This document shows, piece by piece, positions 30,551 to 39,442 of a DNA stretch of 60,938 nt (position 1 is its first letter; every line of letters begins with the position of its first letter). Where the stretch lies: positions 1 to 60,938 of the forward strand of contig CACZHP010000020.1 in assembly GCA_902780935.1 (NCBI GenBank). The letters run 5' to 3'. Made by a program: the position numbers and the translations under genes. The DNA comes from an uncultured Bacteroidia bacterium. Its GTDB lineage: Bacteria > Bacteroidota > Bacteroidia > Bacteroidales > UBA932. Below the pieces are notes generated by a model. That model worked only from the letters and a program-made list of their open reading frames with translations. It was not told where the DNA came from and did not search any database.

Positions 30551-32503
30551 ATGAATATGAAAAAGAATATATTATTCAGTTTGTTGGGACTCGGACTCCT
30601 GATCCTAGCTCCCTCGTGCCGCGACACTCTTGACACTCATCCGACAGACTTCTTTGACGAGGAGACCGTCTGGAGTTCATATAGTACCGCAAACGCGTTC
30701 ATCAACGCTACCTACGCCTCAGTGCTCAATGGATTGTGGGCAGGCTCAGGAACAGCTGTGACGTGGGAAGCCAGAACCCCGAATACCGTTGAGGCCGACC
30801 AGGTCACAAGACCTTCGGACCGTTGGGCACTGGAAATCTTTAACAGATCCCAGGACTTGGGCGCCAACCAGGCCTCGAGGCTCCGTAGGTGTAATCTTAT
30901 TATCGAAAAGGCGACAGCCTCTGAGAACCTCTCCGCAGAGGAAAAGACAGTGGTTGTGGCTGAGGGCAAGTTCCTCCGTGCCATGGTGTTTTTCTACCAG
31001 GCCCGTACGATGGGTCGTTTCCTCCCGATCAAACAGGTTTTCTCCCAGGAGGACACCACGGTCGTTAAGGATCTCCACATGACCTCCTCTGTCAAGGAAA
31101 GCTACGATATAGTCATAGCCGACTTTGAAGACGCAATTGCCGGCCTGCCCAAGACATCTTCCACCGGAAGGGCAAACAAGTACGCCGCCGAGGTGCTGCT
31201 CAGCTCAGCTTGCCTCCAGGCTTATGCTTACACCGGGGACCAGGCATACCTCAACAAGTGTATCACCGCCGCCAAGGATGTTGTCGACAACAAGCAGCTA
31301 TCCGCTAACTACGCCGGCATGTTCAACGAGACTGACCAGTACAACCCTGAGATTCTTCTCGGCTACTATCGTCTCGCCCAGAACAGCCAGATGTCAAGCT
31401 TCTATGAGACTCAGCTGACCGCTCCCAACATCACTCCCAGCCAGCAGCAGAACTCGCAGTGCCCTGTCGAGTGGACCAACAAGGACGGCCAGACTTTCTG
31501 CGCCTGGGGCGTGTACTGGCCGACTCAAGACCTTGTGGACCAGTACCTTGTGATTGATGACAAGACTAAGGAAGCTCTGCCTTGGTGGGAGACTTCACAG
31601 TGGAAGGAAAATGTCGATGAGCTCGACCCTTCCACCGTCACTGAACCTGGCCAGGTTGACCAGTACAACCAGTTGAACGGCAACCCCAGGAGGATCCCTT
31701 CACCGAACGACTTGAGCAACGTGAACGAGAACACTCCGACCTTCACCCGTTACTCGGTCCTGAAGGCTGACCGTACGGACGAGAGGAACATCTCTGAGCT
31801 AATGTACCAGAACAGGGATGCCCGTTTCCACGCATCTGTCATCGCTGACGGCGATGTCTTCGTGGGAGAGCCCTTCCATACCAACCTTGACGGCAACGCC
31901 GGAATCGGTGTCCGTGACAAGGAGGATGGCGCATGGTACAACACAGCCACCGGGTATTATTGGAGAAAGAACACTATCGAGAACCCGCAGAACACCTACT
32001 ATGCGAGTGTCAAGATCGACATGCATTACGTGATCGCCCGTGTAGGTGAGGCCTACATGAACCTTGCCGAGGCTTATCTGCTCCAGAACAACGTGACCGA
32101 GGCTGTCAAGGCTCTCAACGCCACCCGTGTCACTCACGGAAAGCTTCCTGAGTCAAAAGCAAGCACCCTTGAGGAGGCCTGGGAAGACTACATGAGGGAG
32201 CGCAACTGCGAGATGACCAACGAGCATGCCGACATGTACTTCACCTACCTGAGGTGGGGTAAATACGGTGGCTACTCGAATCACGGCAGGAATCCCGGCG
32301 ACATCATCTACGATCTCGACCGCGCGACCTACAAGATGAGCATCAACCGCGCCCGCGACGCCATACTTGTCGGACAGGTGACAATCACCGGTGCCGCTAA
32401 GAGGCAGTTCACCACGAAGAGGTATCTCTTCCCGATCGCCCAGGGATTCCTCGACACCCGCGAGGCCTATGGTCTTGACCATCAGCAAAATGAAGGTTGG
32501 TAA
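30551..32503 (+). CDS. SusD-family surface glycan-binding lipoprotein
   Basis: A 650-residue SusD/RagB-like lipoprotein, the lid that captures glycans for the SusC barrel. The lipoprotein signal ends ILAPSC. N-terminal SusD features are FFDEETVWSSYSTANAFINA, RRCNLIIEKA and GKFLRAMVFFYQARTMGRF. The C-terminal part has YVIARVGEAYMNLAEAYLLQ and RYLFPIAQG with the characteristic LFPI. The ATG at 30551 fits the position after susC; an alternative start is 30557 (MKKNILF). Confidence 0.95.
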   Translation: MNMKKNILFSLLGLGLLILAPSCRDTLDTHPTDFFDEETVWSSYSTANAFINATYASVLNGLWAGSGTAVTWEARTPNTVEADQVTRPSDRWALEIFNRSQDLGANQASRLRRCNLIIEKATASENLSAEEKTVVVAEGKFLRAMVFFYQARTMGRFLPIKQVFSQEDTTVVKDLHMTSSVKESYDIVIADFEDAIAGLPKTSSTGRANKYAAEVLLSSACLQAYAYTGDQAYLNKCITAAKDVVDNKQLSANYAGMFNETDQYNPEILLGYYRLAQNSQMSSFYETQLTAPNITPSQQQNSQCPVEWTNKDGQTFCAWGVYWPTQDLVDQYLVIDDKTKEALPWWETSQWKENVDELDPSTVTEPGQVDQYNQLNGNPRRIPSPNDLSNVNENTPTFTRYSVLKADRTDERNISELMYQNRDARFHASVIADGDVFVGEPFHTNLDGNAGIGVRDKEDGAWYNTATGYYWRKNTIENPQNTYYASVKIDMHYVIARVGEAYMNLAEAYLLQNNVTEAVKALNATRVTHGKLPESKASTLEEAWEDYMRERNCEMTNEHADMYFTYLRWGKYGGYSNHGRNPGDIIYDLDRATYKMSINRARDAILVGQVTITGAAKRQFTTKRYLFPIAQGFLDTREAYGLDHQQNEGW

Positions 32504-32521
32504 TAGATAAACGGAATAATC

Positions 32522-32986
32522 ATGAAATCAATCAAATACATCATCATTGCGGCAGTCATGGCCTTGGCTTGCTCCTCCTGCCTTGAGTACAACCTCAAGA
32601 CGCTGGATGTGTATGACGGAGCGGACATCACCTCCGCCTATGTGTACTACCGCTACGTTGACAACTCCAAGACATTCCCTCTCAGCGGAGCCAACGCCGT
32701 CAAGCAGTCGACCTTGTCGGTCAAGAACAGCATTGACGCCGGATCCAAGACTTGCAATATCACCGCATCTCTTCCTTCCAACTTCCCGGAGGCTGAGAAG
32801 AGCAAGATAAGTGCGAGCCAGCTGGTGGTCGCTGTCCAGATTTCCACAGCGGCGGTCATCACCCCGACAGGCGGTTCTCCCGCTCTCGGAACACCTGCCG
32901 ACTGGTCGTCTCCCCACAAATACATCGTGGAGGCAGCCGACGGCACTCAGAAGGAGTGGACAATTTCTGTTACCCTGAACAAGTAA
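32522..32986 (+). CDS. Small surface lipoprotein downstream of SusCD
   Basis: A 154-residue lipoprotein (lipobox ALACSSC) with a beta-rich body and one recognisable C-terminal strand set, YIVEAADGTQKEWTISVTLN, as in DUF5018/Ig-like surface proteins. Its position 18 bases after susD is where PULs encode surface glycan-binding proteins, so that role is inferred. It is short for a SusE/SusF type and contains a single domain. The strong terminator at 33011 follows. Confidence 0.6.
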   Translation: MKSIKYIIIAAVMALACSSCLEYNLKTLDVYDGADITSAYVYYRYVDNSKTFPLSGANAVKQSTLSVKNSIDAGSKTCNITASLPSNFPEAEKSKISASQLVVAVQISTAAVITPTGGSPALGTPADWSSPHKYIVEAADGTQKEWTISVTLNK

Positions 32987-33010
32987 CATTTACTCATAGC
33001 ACTTTTGTAT

Positions 33011-33042
33011 CGGGGGCGGAGTCGCCGCCCCCGGTATTTTTT
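33011..33042 (+). terminator. Terminator after the SusCD unit
   Basis: CGGGGGCGG (33011-33019) pairs perfectly with CCGCCCCCG (33025-33033) over AGTCG, followed closely by a T-run (33037-33042). This is a strong intrinsic terminator that ends the SusCD transcription unit. Confidence 0.92.
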
Positions 33043-33075
33043 ATAAAATCCCTTTTACAGTCAACCATTTATTAG

Positions 33076-33083
33076 TATATTTG
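33076..33083 (+). promoter_or_regulatory. -7 box of the DUF6057/GH89 unit
   Basis: TATATTTG matches the Bacteroidetes -7 consensus TAnnTTTG and lies 11 bases before the GTG start at 33095. With the terminator just upstream it marks a new transcription unit with a very short leader. No clear -33 TTG is seen. Confidence 0.55.
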
Positions 33084-33094
33084 AGTTATCACAA

Positions 33095-34297
33095 GTGAAA
33101 AGGGAAAAGATATTCAGGTATTGCGTCTGGGGACTGGTTCTCGCTGGTTGCTTCATCTTTCTGCAAGCGGCCAATAGATTCAATTTCCTATACTCCGGAC
33201 AGAAACACCTGACCTCTTTGTGGAGCATCCCCTATGCCGGGGCTTTGAGCGTGGCCTTATTAGTGACGCTCGTTGTAGTCTTGGCTGGCTTTCTCCTCCG
33301 GAAACTGATCCGCGGCTCGAAAGGCCGAATCGCGCTCACATCCGGCCTGGCCGTCGCCGCTCTCGCCACCGTCTTCTTCTCATATAAGTCATCCCTCGGG
33401 GAAAAAGATCTCTACAAGGAACTGGACTGGTACATGTACCAAGATCGTCCTGATGACATAATCCGGGTCCTATCAAAGACAAACGATAACAACTACGTCT
33501 ATCAAAACTTTCTCAATTGGGCCCTGGCCAGGAAAGGAATCCTCGGAGACGAGATGTTCAAATATTCCCAGACAGACCCCTACAGCCTCATCCTGGAGTG
33601 GCGCGAGATCGAATACACTTCGTTGCTGTTGAGCAACATCTATTATGAGATGGGACATATCGCCCTCGCGCAAAGGATGGCGTTCGAGGCCAACGTGATT
33701 TTCGACAATTCCAATCCCCGCATGCTCCAGAGGCTTGTCCAGACCAACCTTATCTTCGGGCAATACGATGTGGCGGAAAAATATATTGCGAGGCTTGAGA
33801 AATCCTGTCTCTATCGAAAGTGGGCGACATCTCAGCGGAAGTTCCTAAGGAACAGGGAGATGATCCTGAACGACCCGGAACTCGGCCCCAAAGCGCGTTG
33901 TGTTCCGAAAGACAATAATCTGGCTCTCTCAAAGAACGACCTTGGGTGGGACCTTGAGGAAATCTTGAGGGCGAATCCAGACCACTCCCCCACCCGGGAA
34001 TATGCCGGAGCCCACTTCCTTCTAGCGAAGAACCTACAGGGTTTCAATGACTTCCTGAATGAATTCATGACAGGTCATCCTCTTCCGAAATCCCACAAAG
34101 AAGCGGTCATGATCCTCTCCGAAAAAGAACCGGACCTCATCAGGAAATGGAATATCGATCCTGAAACCATAAAAAGATACTCTGACTTCAAGGAGTTCTA
34201 TTCAAAAAACAGCCGGAGGAGCGACCTGCGGCAGCGACTCCGCTCCAAATTCGGAGACACTTATTGGCTCTACTACCTTTACAACCAAAACAAATGA
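33095..34297 (+). CDS. DUF6057-type membrane protein
   Basis: A 400-residue protein starting at GTG. Three hydrophobic spans (about residues 8-25, 43-66 and 78-95) precede a soluble, helical, TPR-like C-terminal region (SLLLSNIYYEMGHIALAQRM, LIFGQYDVAEKYIARLEKSC). It fits the Bacteroidetes family I know as DUF6057, which has no known function and often sits with glycan enzymes. Its stop overlaps the GH89 start in ATGA, implying translational coupling. Its last 141 codons are repeated almost identically in the chimeric gene at 36,565. Confidence 0.65.
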   Translation: MKREKIFRYCVWGLVLAGCFIFLQAANRFNFLYSGQKHLTSLWSIPYAGALSVALLVTLVVVLAGFLLRKLIRGSKGRIALTSGLAVAALATVFFSYKSSLGEKDLYKELDWYMYQDRPDDIIRVLSKTNDNNYVYQNFLNWALARKGILGDEMFKYSQTDPYSLILEWREIEYTSLLLSNIYYEMGHIALAQRMAFEANVIFDNSNPRMLQRLVQTNLIFGQYDVAEKYIARLEKSCLYRKWATSQRKFLRNREMILNDPELGPKARCVPKDNNLALSKNDLGWDLEEILRANPDHSPTREYAGAHFLLAKNLQGFNDFLNEFMTGHPLPKSHKEAVMILSEKEPDLIRKWNIDPETIKRYSDFKEFYSKNSRRSDLRQRLRSKFGDTYWLYYLYNQNK

Positions 34298-34872
34298 GAA
34301 GTTTTGCCTCCATTATTATCACCCTTTTTTCTTCCGCTTTGCTCCTGTTGGCTGGCTGCCAGGACAAGACAGCTCCAGCCAAGGACGTAATCCAACGATT
34401 TGCCGGAGAAGGAGTTCCAATGGAACTCTCCCTGTCTATGGACAAGGAGAATGGATGTGACCGGTTCTCCTATAAGGTCGAAAACGGAGTCTTGAAGCTT
34501 GAAGGAAGCAGCAACATGGCTCTATGCCGGGCCTTTTACGAATATGTCCGGAATATGGAAGCCGGCATCAACTCCTGGTCGGGTAACCGCCTCGAGCTTC
34601 CCTCAACGCTTCCTGACGCCCCTTCGGTAGAGAAAGTCTCTCCTTTCAAGCACCACTATTATTTCAACGTGGTCACGTACGGCTACACATTGTGCTACTG
34701 GGACTGGGAGCGTTGGGAACAGGAAATCGATTGGATGGCTTTGCACGGGATAGATATGCCCTTGGCCCTTGTGGCGAATGAGGCCATCACCGCCCGCGTC
34801 TTGAAAAAGCTGGGACTCACTGACGAGGAGATCTACAACTACTTCGTAGGACCCGCCCATCTGCCCTGGATG
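33875..34872 (+). repeat. Direct repeat copy A (about 1 kb)
   Basis: This segment covers the 3' third of the DUF6057 gene and the first ~193 codons of the first GH89. It recurs at 36922-37919 with the same spacing throughout (offset 3047 bp) and near identity, except for a more diverged patch around 34550-34645. Beyond 34872 the two GH89 genes fall to the divergence of ordinary paralogues. Confidence 0.85.
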
Positions 34873-36462
34873 CGGCTGGGGAATCTCAGCGGAATCGACT
34901 CTCCATTGCCCGAGAGCTGGCATGAAGACCAGATAGCCCTTCAGCACAGGATCCTGGACCGGATGAGGTCCCTGGGCATGAAACCCGTCTGTCCCGCCTT
35001 TGCCGGCTTCCTTCCCAAGGATATACTGCGCATCTATCCCGATGCCAAACTTGTCGAGACCACATGGTCCGGTGGTTTCCACAACTGGATACTCCTGACG
35101 GAAGATCCCCTCTTCCCGAGAATCGGGAAGATGTTCATAGAGGAGTGGGAGAATGAGTTCGGCAAAGGCAAGTACTACCTTGCCGACCCCTTCAACGAAA
35201 TGGCCATAGTCCTCCCCCCTCATGGAAGCCGGGAGCGTTACGATATGCTCGCCCAGTTCGGACAGACGGTCCACGAGAGCATCAGCCAGGCCAACCCGGA
35301 TGCGGTTTGGGTCAAGAACGGCTGGATGTTGGGCTATTCACGCCATGTTTGGGACTATGACAGCTTTTCCGCACTGTACAGCAAAGTTCCCGATGACAAG
35401 GCCCTCATCATCGACATGGCCGAGGACTATAACTACATTCATTGGAAGAACCAGGCCAACTGGGAGTTCTTCAAGGGCTTCGACAACAAGCAGTGGATCT
35501 ATTCCACGATTCCCAACATGGGAGGCAAGTCCGCCATGACCGGAATCCTGGAGTTCTATGCGAACGGAGGAAGGCTGGACGCACTCTCATCGCCCAACAA
35601 GGGCAACCTCGTCGGCTTCGGAACTGCTCCGGAGGGCATAGAGAACAACGAAGTCATCTATGAACTGATCAGCGATGCCGGATGGACCGCTGACAGCCTG
35701 AACCTGAAGGAATGGCTCGACAATTACACACTTTGCCGTTACGGAAAGAATGACGGCCATCTCGAGGATTACTGGAACGGGATTACACGATCCGTGTACG
35801 GCCATTTCACGGACCATCCCCGCTATGTATGGCAGTTCCGCCCCGGTGTTTCGAAGAAAGGTTCCTACCAGATCGACTCCCTTTTCTTCGACTCGATAGA
35901 GCAGTTCGCAAAGGCGGCTCCGGAAATGAAGGACAATCCTCTGTACATCACCGACCTCTCCTACCTGGCGGCACAGTATGCAGGAGGAAAGATGGAGCTC
36001 CTGATGCGGCAGGCCTATGCCGACGCCGCGCGGGGAGACAGGGACAAGGCCGTTTCAGTGAAAGCCACCGTGAACGAACTCGCCTTGAAGACCGACCGGA
36101 TCCTCAGCACCCATCCCAACCACAACCTGCAGCGATGGATCGACCTGGCCAGGTCACACGCCACCTCTCCCGAAGAGGCTGCCTATTACGAGCGCAATGC
36201 AAAGCGCATAGTGACGATCTGGGGACCTCCGGTGGACGACTATTCAGCCCGAATATGGTCAGGACTGATCAGGGACTACTATCTCCCGCGACTGAACGCC
36301 TGGTTCGACAGCATCGAGACCGGACAGCCCTTCGACTATCCTGCCTGGGAAAGGGACTGGGTGGAGAATTCCGCAGGACTGAGTCCCGTCTCCGAACCAT
36401 CCGACAGGATGAAGGAAGCCTTGGACTTGATCGCACTTGCCAGACAGACCGATATTTTGTAA
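34294..36462 (+). CDS. GH89 alpha-N-acetylglucosaminidase, copy 1
   Basis: A 722-residue lipoprotein (lipobox LLLAGC, Cys22) of the NAGLU family, which releases terminal alpha-linked GlcNAc from mucin-type glycans or heparan-like chains. It has the small N-terminal domain and the catalytic barrel. YGYTLCYWDWERWEQEIDWM, the acid/base in ADPFNEM (Glu302) and the nucleophile in APEGIENNEV (Glu447) match the GH89 pattern. The all-helical C-terminal domain ends with DLIALARQTDIL. The start MRSFAS overlaps the DUF6057 stop by ATGA. The N-terminal part shares the 1-kb repeat with copy 2. Confidence 0.93.
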   Translation: MRSFASIIITLFSSALLLLAGCQDKTAPAKDVIQRFAGEGVPMELSLSMDKENGCDRFSYKVENGVLKLEGSSNMALCRAFYEYVRNMEAGINSWSGNRLELPSTLPDAPSVEKVSPFKHHYYFNVVTYGYTLCYWDWERWEQEIDWMALHGIDMPLALVANEAITARVLKKLGLTDEEIYNYFVGPAHLPWMRLGNLSGIDSPLPESWHEDQIALQHRILDRMRSLGMKPVCPAFAGFLPKDILRIYPDAKLVETTWSGGFHNWILLTEDPLFPRIGKMFIEEWENEFGKGKYYLADPFNEMAIVLPPHGSRERYDMLAQFGQTVHESISQANPDAVWVKNGWMLGYSRHVWDYDSFSALYSKVPDDKALIIDMAEDYNYIHWKNQANWEFFKGFDNKQWIYSTIPNMGGKSAMTGILEFYANGGRLDALSSPNKGNLVGFGTAPEGIENNEVIYELISDAGWTADSLNLKEWLDNYTLCRYGKNDGHLEDYWNGITRSVYGHFTDHPRYVWQFRPGVSKKGSYQIDSLFFDSIEQFAKAAPEMKDNPLYITDLSYLAAQYAGGKMELLMRQAYADAARGDRDKAVSVKATVNELALKTDRILSTHPNHNLQRWIDLARSHATSPEEAAYYERNAKRIVTIWGPPVDDYSARIWSGLIRDYYLPRLNAWFDSIETGQPFDYPAWERDWVENSAGLSPVSEPSDRMKEALDLIALARQTDIL

Positions 36463-36501
36463 TTTTGTTTAAACCATCATTTTCAACCACATGGTCAACT
36501 C

Positions 36502-36549
36502 CAGGCCCTCGACCTGATTGAATTTGCCAAGACAGTACCAGTCAACTAA
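36502..36549 (+). pseudogene. Scar of a further GH89 3' end
   Basis: Between the two GH89 regions one frame reads QALDLIEFAKTVPVN then stop. It closely resembles the last residues of copy 1 (EALDLIALARQTDIL, stop) but has no upstream gene. It looks like the residual C-terminus of another GH89 copy lost in rearrangement. Only 16 codons, so the call rests on the similarity and position. Confidence 0.5.
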
Positions 36550-36564
36550 TCATATTATCAGATC

Positions 36565-37344
36565 ATGAAAAGAATCCTCATCCTTCTTGCCGTCTCATTG
36601 CCGGGACTGATCCTCATGGCAGGATGCTCCGGGGCAGGCAGTTACCCTGACGGGGACAGCCGGTACGAGGCTTTCGCCCCGGACGGGATCCCCTTCGTGG
36701 TGGCTGACTCTACCTGGGCGATTGACCAGAGAGGCAATCACAGGGCGGTTGTGACCGTCGCTGAGAATTCCGGAGAGGGTGTCTTGGTGGAGCTTCCATG
36801 GAGGAGGCCTGACCTTAACCCAGAGACCAAGAAGATTCTTGTCACTGATGCGGAAGACAAGGAGATAAAAGATGTTGTGGTCACCAAATTGACTCCTGAG
36901 GAAGGTGAGATCATATTCAAGCCGGAGCTCGGCCCCAAAGCGCGTTGCGTTCCGAAAGACAATAATCTGGCTCTCTCAAAGAACGACCTTGGGTGGGATC
37001 TTGAGGAAATCTTGAGAGCGAATCCAAACCACTTCCCCACCCGCGAATATGCCGGAGCCCACTTCCTTCTCGCGAAAAACCTACAGGGTTTCAATGACTT
37101 CCTGAATGAATTCATGACAGGTCGTCCTCTTCCGAAGTCCCACAAAGAAGCGGTCATGATCCTCTCCGAAAAAGAACCGGACCTCATCGGGAAATGGAAT
37201 ATTGACCCTGAAACCATAAAAAGATACTCTGACTTCAAGGAGTTCTATTCAAAAAACAGCCGGAGGAGCGACCTGCGGCAGCGACTCCGCTCCAAATTCG
37301 GGGACACCTACTGGCTCTACTACCTTTACAACCAAAACAAATGA
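36565..37344 (+). CDS. Chimeric lipoprotein: DUF6067-like N-terminus fused to DUF6057 C-terminus
   Basis: A 259-residue in-frame fusion. Residues 1-120 are a lipoprotein signal (lipobox LMAGC, Cys21) plus the same sandwich domain as the N-terminus of the 24,383 gene (DGDSRY.AFAPDGIPF, HRAVVTV, LPWRRPDL, EEGEIIFKP). From residue 121 (ELGPKARCVPKDNNLALSKN) to the end it is almost identical to the last 141 residues of the DUF6057 protein at 33,095. The join is at about base 36925. The product lacks the catalytic barrel of one parent and the membrane spans of the other. It may be non-functional, or simply a carrier that keeps the downstream GH89 translationally coupled through ATGA. Confidence 0.85.
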   Translation: MKRILILLAVSLPGLILMAGCSGAGSYPDGDSRYEAFAPDGIPFVVADSTWAIDQRGNHRAVVTVAENSGEGVLVELPWRRPDLNPETKKILVTDAEDKEIKDVVVTKLTPEEGEIIFKPELGPKARCVPKDNNLALSKNDLGWDLEEILRANPNHFPTREYAGAHFLLAKNLQGFNDFLNEFMTGRPLPKSHKEAVMILSEKEPDLIGKWNIDPETIKRYSDFKEFYSKNSRRSDLRQRLRSKFGDTYWLYYLYNQNK

Positions 37345-37919
37345 GAAGTTTCGCCTCCATTATTATCACCCTTTTTTCTTCCGCTTTGCTCCTGTTGGCT
37401 GGTTGCCAGGACAAGACAGCTCCAGCTAAGGACGTAATCCAACGATTTGCTGGAGAAGAAGTTCCAATAAGACTCTCCCTGTCTATGGACAAGGAGAATG
37501 GCTGTGACCGGTTCTCCTATAAGGTCGAAAACGGAGTCTTGAAGCTTGAAGGAAGCAGCAATATGGCTCTATGCCGGGCCTTTTACGAATATGTCCGGAA
37601 CTCTGAAGCCGGCATCAACTCATGGTCCGGGAACCGCCTGGAGCTTCCCGCCATTCTTCCTGACATCCCCATAACGGAGAAGGTCTCCCCTTTCAAGCAT
37701 CACTACTATTTCAACGTCGTGACATACGGCTACACCATGTGCTACTGGGACTGGGAGCGTTGGGAACAGGAAATCGATTGGATGGCATTGCACGGGATAG
37801 ACATGCCCCTGGCCCTGGTGGCGAATGAGGCCATCACCGCCCGCGTCTTGAAAAATCTGGGACTCACTGACGAGGAGATCTACAACTACTTCGTAGGACC
37901 CGCCCATCTTCCATGGATG
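36922..37919 (+). repeat. Direct repeat copy B (about 1 kb)
   Basis: Second copy of the segment at 33875-34872. It begins exactly at the fusion point of the chimeric gene and ends near GPAHLPWM in the second GH89. Confidence 0.85.
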
Positions 37920-39425
37920 AGAATGGGTGAGATAAGCGGACTGGACAGTCCGATGCCAACCGAATGGAATGAGGGCCAAATCGCCCTGCAGCACAAAATA
38001 CTCGATAGGATGCGCGAGCTTGGGATGTCTCCCATCTGCCCTGGCTTCGCCGGTTTCGTTCCTAAAGAGATGACCCGGTTGTATCCGGACCTGGAGCTTA
38101 TTGAGACATCATGGTGCAGTGGGGCGTTCCACAACTGGATGATCTCACCCCAGAACCCCTTGTTCAGCGAGATCGGCCGCATGTTCATTGAGGAATGGGA
38201 AAAGGAATTCGGCAAATGCGACTATTACATCGTTGACAGTTTCAACGAGATGGAAATCCCGTTCCCTCCGAAGGGGGACCCTGAGAGGTACACACTTGTG
38301 GCTGATTATGGCGAGAAGGTCTATAACTCCATCCGCTCCGGAGACCCCGACGCTACCTGGGTTATGCAGGGATGGATGTTCGGATATCAGCGGTACATCT
38401 GGGATCAGGAAACCCTCGCCGCCCTCCTGAGCAAGGTTCCGGACGACAAGATGCTGCTTCTGGATCTCGCCGCTGACTACAACAAATGCTTCTGGAAGAG
38501 CGAGTATAACTGGGAGTTCTACAAAGGTTTCCTCGGCAAGAGATGGGTTTACAGCGTGATCCCGAACATGGGTGGCAAAACCGCCATGACAGGATACCTG
38601 GATTTTTATGCCAATGGAAGACTGGACGCCACCTTATCTCCAAACAGGGGCAATCTTGAAGCCTTCGGTTTCGCTCCGGAAGGTCTTGAGAATAATGAGG
38701 TTATCTACGAGCTTCTCTCCGATGCCGGCTGGACCGCCGACTCCCTTGACCTAAGGGAATGGCTCCGCAACTACACCATCTGCCGCTACGGATCGTATCC
38801 CGAGAGTATGGATCGCTACTGGGACGGGATGCTGGGCTCGGTCTATGGCAGTTTCACCGACCATCCAAAGTTCAACTGGCAGTCCCGTCCCGGCTTGTCA
38901 TTCAAAGGGAGCGTCAACATCAACGACGCCTTCCGGGAAGGTGTCAAGGCCTTTGAGGAAGCTTCCCCGGAGCTTTTCGGCTCACCGCTTTACAAGGCGG
39001 ATCTCGCGGATCTTCAGGTGATGGTGAAGGGTGCCCGGATGGAAGAGATCACACGAGAGTTGACAGAAGCCTACGAGAAAAACCGATACCCGGCCGAATT
39101 GGAGCTCGAGTTCATCAACCTAGCCAAGGAGGCCGACAACCTTCTCAAAGATCATCCCACCCACACCCTCGACCGCTGGCTGGGATACGCCAGGAAATGG
39201 GGCAAGACACCGGAAATGGCTGATTATTACGAAAGTAACGCCAGGCGCCTGATCACAGTCTGGGGGCCGCCGGTGGACGATTACGCCGCCAGGCTCTGGT
39301 CCGGACTCATCGGCGGTTATTACCTGCCTCGCTGGGAGCATTGGTTCGAGAGCATGCGGTCCGGAGAACCCTTCGACTTCGCCGCTTGGGAAAAAGACTG
39401 GGTATACGGCAAGAACGTGAAATAA
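37341..39425 (+). CDS. GH89 alpha-N-acetylglucosaminidase, copy 2
   Basis: A 694-residue GH89 lipoprotein, paralogue of copy 1. The first ~193 residues are nearly identical to copy 1; after GPAHLPWM the two differ throughout. The catalytic region is kept: VDSFNEMEIP (acid/base Glu) and APEGLENNEVIYEL (nucleophile Glu). It ends at WVYGKNVK, about 27 residues shorter than copy 1, lacking the DLIALA tail. Having two diverged GH89 enzymes suggests different linkages or chain contexts. The start overlaps the chimeric gene's stop (ATGA). Confidence 0.92.
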   Translation: MRSFASIIITLFSSALLLLAGCQDKTAPAKDVIQRFAGEEVPIRLSLSMDKENGCDRFSYKVENGVLKLEGSSNMALCRAFYEYVRNSEAGINSWSGNRLELPAILPDIPITEKVSPFKHHYYFNVVTYGYTMCYWDWERWEQEIDWMALHGIDMPLALVANEAITARVLKNLGLTDEEIYNYFVGPAHLPWMRMGEISGLDSPMPTEWNEGQIALQHKILDRMRELGMSPICPGFAGFVPKEMTRLYPDLELIETSWCSGAFHNWMISPQNPLFSEIGRMFIEEWEKEFGKCDYYIVDSFNEMEIPFPPKGDPERYTLVADYGEKVYNSIRSGDPDATWVMQGWMFGYQRYIWDQETLAALLSKVPDDKMLLLDLAADYNKCFWKSEYNWEFYKGFLGKRWVYSVIPNMGGKTAMTGYLDFYANGRLDATLSPNRGNLEAFGFAPEGLENNEVIYELLSDAGWTADSLDLREWLRNYTICRYGSYPESMDRYWDGMLGSVYGSFTDHPKFNWQSRPGLSFKGSVNINDAFREGVKAFEEASPELFGSPLYKADLADLQVMVKGARMEEITRELTEAYEKNRYPAELELEFINLAKEADNLLKDHPTHTLDRWLGYARKWGKTPEMADYYESNARRLITVWGPPVDDYAARLWSGLIGGYYLPRWEHWFESMRSGEPFDFAAWEKDWVYGKNVK

Positions 39426-39442
39426 CACATAAACCAATAAAT

